In this document: positions 56,793-64,000 of the stretch, piece after piece
Layout of the letters: every line of letters begins with the position of its first letter
How positions within the stretch are numbered: position 1 is the first letter of the stretch
From: Nectonema munidae
Lineage: Eukaryota > Nematomorpha > Nectonematoida > Nectonematidae
Direction of reading: 5' to 3'
DNA: 64,000 nt
Assembly: GCA_030549495.1 (NCBI GenBank)
Contig: JAUIRK010000678.1
Location: 1 to 64,000, forward strand
Notes under the pieces: model-generated
What the model saw: only the letters and a program-made list of their open reading frames with translations
What the model was told of the DNA's origin: nothing
Database searches by the model: none
Translations under genes and position numbers: made by a program

Positions 56793-57605
56793 TTCTTTTT
56801 GGTAGGAATATTTCTAGAGATTGGTTTAAGTAATTTAAATGAGATTATATTTTTATTTATTTTTAGATTATTTATATTTTCAACTAATGTTTTCTCAGCC
56901 ATTCAAATATGAGATCTGTAGATTATCTGTGTGTAAGGTAAAGTGCCATCTTAAAGCTATTCATAATATTATTACATTTTGAAGTTTCAAAAAAAAATTA
57001 TTTCAAAGCAGTGGCGGTAAATAAGTCCACATCAAAAATTTGAAACTTTAAATTAAAAAAATAGAAAATATTATGGCAAATTTGAATAAAAATTACGAGT
57101 AAGTACTTGAGAAAAAGTGTGTGTCTGTAAATGGAGATGTTCTTGTAGGGATGTTAGTTAACTTTAGATTGTACATAGATTTTAAAAACAATGTGATGTT
57201 TGCTCTATACTATTTAATATTTTAATACCTTCATGTTTTATTTTTAAACTTGTTTGTTTTTAAGCAAGGCTGGCATACAAAATGAAGACGGCTCTTATAA
57301 GCATTGTAGGTTTTGCAGTTCATAGTTTTGTATGATTTTACCCTGAAAAATCAATTAAGAATATGTTTTAATGCAAGTCTGACTTCCATTATGATTCCAT
57401 CCTTATTTTGAATAAAGTTGATAACGCCGTTTTTTTAAAGTAGGAGAAGGAAAACAGCTAGGTAGCTAGTTTAAATGTTTTTCATTAAAAAAAAACATTT
57501 GTTTAATATATGAACTACCATACCCTATATTATATATCTGGAATGATACGAAATGTAGTCATTTTTTTTATAATCTTTTAAACTTTTTTTTAGTAAAGTC
57601 TTTTT

Positions 57606-60600
57606 ATGGCGAACTTTTTATCAATAAAGGACTGTGATCATTTTGATGAAATTATTTCTAAATACAATTATAAACTGATTATTATTGACTTCTATGCTAC
57701 CTGGTATAATTAATAAGTTATTTGAATTGTTTTATTTTAGTACGATTATTCTGTTCTAGGTGTGCTCCTTGCAAAAATGTGGCTCCTTTATTCGTTAAAC
57801 TATCACAAATGTATAAAGAACATCTTTTTATGAAAGTTGATGTTGATATTTGTCAAGTATATTTTATATTTTTTACGGAAATTATTATTTCATTGAAAAT
57901 TTTGTGTAAATGAACTTTCCTATAAGTAGGCTTAAAAATTAATATTTTTTTTATACAAGATTAAATTTATATTTTAAATAAATTTTTCTTAACACTTAGC
58001 AAAATTTAATTCACTTTAACTGCCATGTTTTGGTCTAAAATTATATTTCGTAGTTTAGTTGATATAAAATTGTTCGCATCCAATAATTCTAGAGAAGATA
58101 AACTCAAATAATGGCTTTTATTACGTATTTCATTTTGTGTTTTTATTTACTTACTTTATGTATATATCATGGGGGTATTCAATTGATCAGTAGTAAGAGC
58201 AACTCTCTTAACTGTGTTGTTAATATTTCATTTTTTAAATAAGAAAAAGTGTAGAAAACTATTACATTATGTTTATTTTTTTGATAATTTTTAAATTTTA
58301 GAACTTCATCATCTAGGAAGATTAGATTATATCTTAAAAAACTTCGGCTTAAAAAGAAAATTTTAATTATTTGAGTATATCAGAGACGTAGCATGATGAA
58401 TAAGATTTTGAGACTCGGATCAAAATTCTTGCCTTTCGTTGCAAAAACCTTGCTAGCTCATGAGGTTGGGTTCCTCCAATTCAGCTTTAGAAAGTTGTTT
58501 TCCTCTGACTCCCTGTCCTGATCTTATTTTACCTTGAAGTTTTGGCGCTTCGCATATAAGCATGAAATTGATGAAATTTTGTAAAATAAGATATAGTAGG
58601 AAATACGCTTTGTTTGATTTAGTATAATTGCTCCTTGCGAGTTGATTTTGGAGTTAGTTGTCTGTAAACTATTCTTACTATGAAAAAAGCAGGGGTAAAT
58701 AAATAATTAATTTTTTGACATTTTATCTAGTTGCGCTTAAAAATGTTATGTACGCTATGCATTTAAAAATGTGAGGATTATGAAGAAATAGCTAATTTTT
58801 CATAAATTTATTTTTTATCGAAAAAAATATATCAAAAATTATCTATAAGTTCATTTTTCTAAAATACGAAAAAACTTTTATAAATAAATTTTTTAATGAA
58901 AATAATAATAAAAAATATACTCCATGTTGTTAGATGTTTATATTCCAAAATAATAGGAAATTAAAATTTAATTGGTCATGCTTTTGATATGAAGTGTCGC
59001 AGAATGATGAAAAACATAATTTTAATAGAAGTATTGAATTGATATCACTTTTAGACAAAATTATCTAGGACGTTGATGCTAGTCGAAATTTTGATTAGAT
59101 CACATTTGAAGAAACGCACGCGCTAATTTAAGTTCCCCTAAAAATATTTATCCTTGAAACAGATAAATAATAAAAGAAAAATTTGATTTTGCCAACAACA
59201 AAAAAAGTACCTGAGATCCAAAACATCATTGTAAATATTGTATGAAATATAAAAAATTTCTGTCTTATAATTGTCATCAAAATTTCATCGACAATAAAAA
59301 CAAGATTAGGTCAAGAGATTTCGGCCACAATAAAAATTAGATTTTTTTTCCAGAGTCAATACAATTTTTTTGGAAATATAAATAATTTAAATTAATAATA
59401 TACATAAAATATTGAAAATTTTTATTTTTTGAATTAATGCTATGCAACTGACCTCTTCGTATGCCATTTCACTCTTTAAAATCATATATCCTAATCATTG
59501 ACTATATAAGCATTAAATAGATAGAATTTTGTAATAAAAAATGATTTTTTTTGTATATTATAAATATTGTTCATAAAAAATGATTTTTTTTGTATATTAT
59601 AAATATTGTTCATAAAAAATATATATTTTTTTAATTTTAATATTTGTAAAAAAAGATGATGTATTTTATCTATTTTTATAGCATCTAAGGACGGACAGGG
59701 TTGATGAGTCGGGAATCCGCGGAGTCAGAGATTTTAGAATGGATTGAAATCGGAGTCGGATTTATAAGTATTAGAAAATACATTTTTGTAATTTTTATGC
59801 TTTAGGATCTGGCTAAACGCTATTCGATATCGGCGATGCCAACTTTTATCCTGATGTTCAATAAAGAAGTTGTGGGTAAAGTCAAGGGAGCCAATATTTC
59901 TTCAGTAGAGAGCAAAATGAAGGAAGTAAAACTAAAATTCAATCTAGACCAAGATTCCGTTGCTTCTACGGATTCTGCCGGACCCGGGCTTGAAGGTGGA
60001 TACGTGAGTTCTTCATTTTTTCCATAACCCCAAGTGGTTTGTCAGCGCTACAATCCTGTTTTTTCATATCTTTAGTTTGATGTCATCTCTTTGATCAACA
60101 AGTGTGAAGTTGAGTGCCTCAATTATTGTGAAGAACACCCTATCAAAAACTGCTTAGTTCCCGGAGACACGCAGTTCTTATTGTCGGATTGTGATGAACA
60201 GGTTTGCTATCTCTGCTAAACAAACTTTGGCCGAATGAAGGAGTCCATATCCATGTTCTATATTGGAAAGGTTGTGCTATTTTTGTAATGGAAGTGCTAC
60301 ACATCTCTTTGTAGTGTTTTGATAGTTTTAGCCATTTAAATTACACCAGAATCAAACGAATTATTTGGAAGATCTCTTCAATAATTTTTCAAGATTTACT
60401 TCAAATTCTCGGATCTTATTCAATCATCTTCAAACATTCCTTATATTATATCTAAGATACGTGTAAGGTCTGTTAGCGGGTATATATAATTTATATTAAA
60501 AAATTATAACAAATATAGAGAAAAAAATGTAAAAACTGGACACTTTATTAGTGATGTTGCTAACTAGTTTTGGAGTATAAACTTCTTTTTCAAAGCAAAT

Positions 60601-61074
60601 ATATATAAATGATACACTTTTTCACCAATAAAGTGTCCAGTTTTTACAATTTTTATTATATTTGTTATATTTTTTTCACCTCAATGTCCATATCTATCAG
60701 AAATATTGTTTTTATATATTAAAAAAGTTATGATTTTTTTTCTCACTGCACCTAAACCCTTTGTTATGATGGGATTATATTTTAAATAAATTTTCTTTAT
60801 TATACTATTCAAATGAACTGCATAAAATTTTTGATCTAACAATCATTTTGAACCTTTCCCAATGTTATATAAAAAGTTTTTAAGCTATATAAAGTCTCTG
60901 CTTTTGCTATTAGTTAATCATCTGCTATCACTTCAACTCCACGATGCGACTGAAATCCCTCGTCATTCATTCGCCCCAAGATAAAGGCCCCAAGGATGTC
61001 AAGCTCTTCATCAATCAAATGAAGACTCCTGACTTTGATGACGTGGAGCGGATGGAACCTACTCAAGCAATTAC
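57606..61074 (+). CDS. TXNL1: TXNL1 orthologue (thioredoxin-like protein 1), 3' end outside window
   Basis: TXNL1 is a cytosolic thioredoxin whose PITH domain docks on the 19S proteasome. Five exons keep frame: 57606-57703, 57760-57856, 59806-60003, 60076-60201 and 60914-61074, giving 226 codons plus two bases. Exons 1-3 give the thioredoxin fold: 'LIIIDFYATWCAPC' with active-site Cys34 and Cys37 (CAPC here, CGPC in human), and the cis-proline segment 'SAMPTFILMF'. Exons 4-5 match PITH: 'LINKCEVECLNYCEEH', 'FLLSDCDEQ', 'DVKLFINQMKTPDFDDVER' and 'MEPTQAIT'. Human TXNL1 has 289 residues, so about 60 are missing, and no later exon was found before 64000. Introns 1 (56 bp) and 3 (72 bp) are very short. 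All introns are GT-AG. Confidence 0.93.
59536..59620. repeat. 39-bp tandem repeat, just over two copies (TXNL1 intron 2)
   Basis: Units start at 59536 and 59575 with 'aaaaaatgatttttttt' and are identical. A third begins and decays after 59614. Confidence 0.9.
60505..60669. mobile_element. Foldback MITE, 165 bp (TXNL1 intron 4)
   Basis: The arms include a perfect 21-bp inverted pair (60539-60559 with 60627-60647; core 'aaactggacacttta') and outer 'tataacaaata' / 'tatttgttata'. The loop is ~65 bp. It resembles a mariner-like MITE; the family is not proven. Confidence 0.75.
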
Positions 61075-61554
61075 GTAAGCAAGTGTTTTCTCTCTAGCTA
61101 ACGAACGAACAAAACATATGACATTAATAATTCCTATTTAATTTGATTGGAAGTGAGATTTCTTCTGCACTCCCTTTTGGAACATTGGACTAAAATGGGT
61201 TAAAGCTGTTCTTTTAATTTCTATTTCCTAAGAACAAATTGCATTTTAACTTCGAAATTTTGGAGAAATTGTTATAACAGAAAAAAAATTATTTAAGTAT
61301 CCTTCATATTTTAGTTTCTTAGTTGTTCTCAAATAATTTGTTCTAAAAATTTTAAGGTACCTTTGTTCTACAAAATTTTTACAGAGGTTTTAATACTCCC
61401 ATGTTGTGCTAAATCCTTTATTTATTTTCATGTATCTTCAAAAAATAAAACACTTTTTTTTTCTGGTTTCTAAAGTTCCAGATGAAACAAAAAACAATAG
61501 ACAAAATACTTTTTCAAAGGGATAAAATTTTCACAAAAATGTACCCAATCATTT

Positions 61555-62450
61555 TCTTCTTTGCCTACTACCCCTTGTCCCCAAGTTGGGGGTCGGCGCC
61601 AATGATCCCAATCCTCCACTTCCTTCTGTCCTGAGCATGCCATTCTTCCAATCCAATCTGGGCTAGCCTCTTTTTAATTCCATCTTTCCATCTTTTGAAA
61701 GGTTGTCCTCTTTTCTTTTTTCCCATTATTGGACAATACATTATTCTGCGGACCGCATACTTCTTTTCTTTTCTTTCAACATGTCCAAACCATCGAAGTC
61801 TACTTCGTTCAAACACACTCATAATGCTAACCATAACCATATTCTTTTTTCTAACCTCTTCATTCTTCATGTGATCTTTCAGTGAGACTCCTATTATTTT
61901 CCAAAGCATACTCATTTCGGTTGTTGCAAATCTATTCTCATCTTTCTCCCCTTACTCAGAGACTCTGCTCCATATGTCATGGCTAATTTTTGTATAAAGT
62001 TTTGTCTTTATCTTTATTGAAAATATTTTGTCGTACATGGTTGCTCAAATTTCTTTTCATTTCATCCAGCTAACGTGTATTCTTGCGTGTACCTCTTTTT
62101 CGCAGTTTCCACTTTCTGTAATCAATGACCACATCAAGGTATTTAAAACTACTCACTTGATTCAATTCCTTGCCATGACTATCCATGATTTCAGTATTTC
62201 TTCTTTACTCCTCCTACATACCATCGTTTCTGTTTTTCCAGAATTCATTTTTAATCCTACTTTTTCCAAAAATGTTTGCCATAAAAATATTATTTTCTGC
62301 AGTTTTTCTTACTCTCCTCAGCCAGAATTCCCCAGTCATAGGCAAAATGTAAGTCCATTAGTTCTTCCACAAGTTATTCAGATATGACATCAATGACAAT
62401 AGCAAGCAAAAGTGGGCGAAAAGCTGAGCCCTGATGCCGACAAACTAAAA
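61555..62450 (-). mobile_element. LINE fragment (RTE/craniofacial-type RT), in TXNL1 intron 5
   Basis: Read on the minus strand: 'HQGSAFRPLLLAIVIDVI' (RT, ~62430-62380), decayed 'ILAEESKK' (~62320), 'YKLAMTYGAES' (~61990), then a 115-residue frame (61568-61915) with 'RSRLRWFGHVERKEKKYAVR', 'KKRGQPFKRWKDGI' and 'QIGLEEWHAQDRRKWR'. That is the typical C-terminal tail of these LINEs. Many frame changes in the RT part. Confidence 0.8.
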
Positions 62451-63815
62451 ACTAACAATTCATAAAATTATATTAACCGATTTTATACCATAAAAAGTAG
62501 ACGGCATAAATTTAATCTTACCTTAATGTCAAACCAGAAGGCGAATATGGCTACATATGGGAGACAATTGAGTTTGTAGTTGAGTCCATCAGATCGGGAT
62601 TGATAAATGAAGCACAATGGATAAAGGTTCAAAAATCTTTTGAAAACTCAATTAGGAAAATGCACTTTGGCTTTCTACCGTCTGACGGCTTGTATAAGTT
62701 ATAGTTAACACCCTGATATAAATTATGTGTAAGTGCTATCAAGGTTTCTGAGCTGGAGTTAAAACCTGTCGATTCGGAGTTATTAATCTAAAGCGTTATT
62801 AATGGCCCAAAAATATAAGTTTAAAATTTGAAAGCAGTAAATCACACTAATTCAATTTACTTCTGTAGTGTCAAAACTTAAAAGAGGAGTGAGAATTTTA
62901 CTTCTATGAGAATGTATTTTGTTTTTCATTTTTATTGCTAAATACAGTAATAAATTTGTTTTGTTTCTTGAATACACTAAGGCACTTTAAAAATTATTTT
63001 TATCTATTAATAGTTCAAGGGCTTATTAATTTATCGACTAGTTTTATAAATGAATTCTATTGTTTTATTTGAGTACTACGAAACCTTTCAATAAATAAGC
63101 CTCAACTAGCAAAAAGTATGGTCTGTTGAAATTATAAATCTTGTTCTTCACGATATCAATTTTATATTTTGGTTATGTACCAAGCAGTGGTGTTACAACA
63201 AACTTTTTAAAACTTGATAAAAAATTGACAAAGCCGGAGTCAAACCCTGAAGTATTTTTGCTCCGAAACCCTGGTACCTATTCATATGTTGTAGATTCAA
63301 AAATGTTCATATCATATCTTGACTCATATGATAATGGTTAATTTTAGCAAGCGCCTATCTCTAACCCCACCCCTTATATAAGGCTTATTCACCTCCCCTA
63401 TGTGACTCACTTTAGAAGTGGCGCTCTAGATAGTTGGTTGTGCTCGCGCTGTCCATTAACTCTTCTCATTTAGACCTCTCTCCAATTAAAAAAATTAATA
63501 ACTTTATTTAAAGCAAGTGTTGTTGAGACGTCATGAATAAAAGTTAAAAGATATAATAGGAAAATAAGTAAAACTTTTATTCAAACACGTTGAAAACTTT
63601 GTTAATTCTCAACGACTTTCATCTTCTTCAGATAAATAAGCAAATCGTTATATTTCAAGTTTATGTAAAAGTATTGTTCATAAATTTTCCAGAATTTCAA
63701 CTCAAAAAATGAAAGTCATCAAAAAAGACTTTCATGTTCTTTATTCTAAATCATTAAAAAGGAGTGTATATTTTTGCATATGTACATTGAATGAGGCAGA
63801 GTTATTTGCAATTTA
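62451..63815. other. Intronic or intergenic, no TXNL1 exon found
   Basis: I searched for the rest of the PITH domain ('VPLRYVKFQNV'-like) and did not see it. One plus-strand frame (63141-63341) matches nothing known. Confidence 0.4.
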
Positions 63816-63819
63816 GTAA

Positions 63820-64000
63820 TATAGTAATCTCTGTTTATAACAAAGTCGGGAATAACGCAACAACTTGCTTGCCTGGTCAAAATCTCGCGTTTATTATGTT
63901 TAAAAACGAAGTCGGCTATAATGAAATTTCGGATATAGCGTACTCATTGACCTAGACCCTTAAGCCACAGTCATTATAAATTAACCTGATATAGCATCAC
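63820..64000. mobile_element. Possible pogo/Tigger-like repeat end
   Basis: 'agtaatctctgtttataaca' and 'gtcggctataatgaaatt' resemble the 'CAGTAAAACCTCGATTATAAC' type of ends of pogo-like elements. It is cut by the window edge. Confidence 0.3.

Noticed and set aside
62028-62387. 119-residue plus-strand frame
   Set aside because: Complement of the decayed LINE RT read on the minus strand.

Overview
The window reads as AT-rich, intron-bearing nuclear DNA of an invertebrate animal, most likely an arthropod; a copepod-like crustacean would fit, but that is a guess. The reasons are three recognisable animal genes with spliced or animal-type domain structure, and a very heavy load of animal transposon families: hAT, MULE, Tigger/pogo, piggyBac, LINEs, tRNA-derived SINEs, a possible Helitron and a short reverse-transcribing element. 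There is nothing prokaryotic: no operons, rRNA, CRISPR or phage.

Layout. 1-4.4 kb: repeats and a LINE endonuclease fragment. 4.5-19.0 kb (+): a complete seven-exon orthologue of the splicing factor ZRANB2. Its introns hold a 150-bp satellite array, a Helitron-like repeat, hAT remnants, a clean 242-bp hAT MITE and SINEs. 19-28.6 kb: no host gene recognised; a hAT MITE, an eroded member of a multi-copy gene family of unknown function broken by a deleted piggyBac element, and an inverted partner of an intronic ZRANB2 repeat. 28.7-31.2 kb (-): an uninterrupted 830-residue B-box/Tudor protein of the kind used in germline piRNA pathways. 31.19-38.71 kb, starting 30 bp before that gene's start codon: a three-level nest in which a Tigger element was entered by a MULE, which was entered by a short terminally repeated RT/RNase H element. 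38.7-57.5 kb: repeats only, namely satellite, LINE remnants, a 3.2-kb hAT element sitting in a local tandem duplication, a MULE-type MITE, an antisense LINE inside a LINE, and SINEs. 57.6-61.1 kb (+): the first five exons of TXNL1 (thioredoxin plus PITH domain); its last part should lie beyond the window, and intron 5 holds an antisense LINE fragment.

The three host genes have unrelated jobs (pre-mRNA splicing, probable piRNA silencing, proteasome-linked redox). They share only a neighbourhood shaped by transposons. The most informative structures are the insertions whose target duplications can be read directly, because these give a relative order of events.
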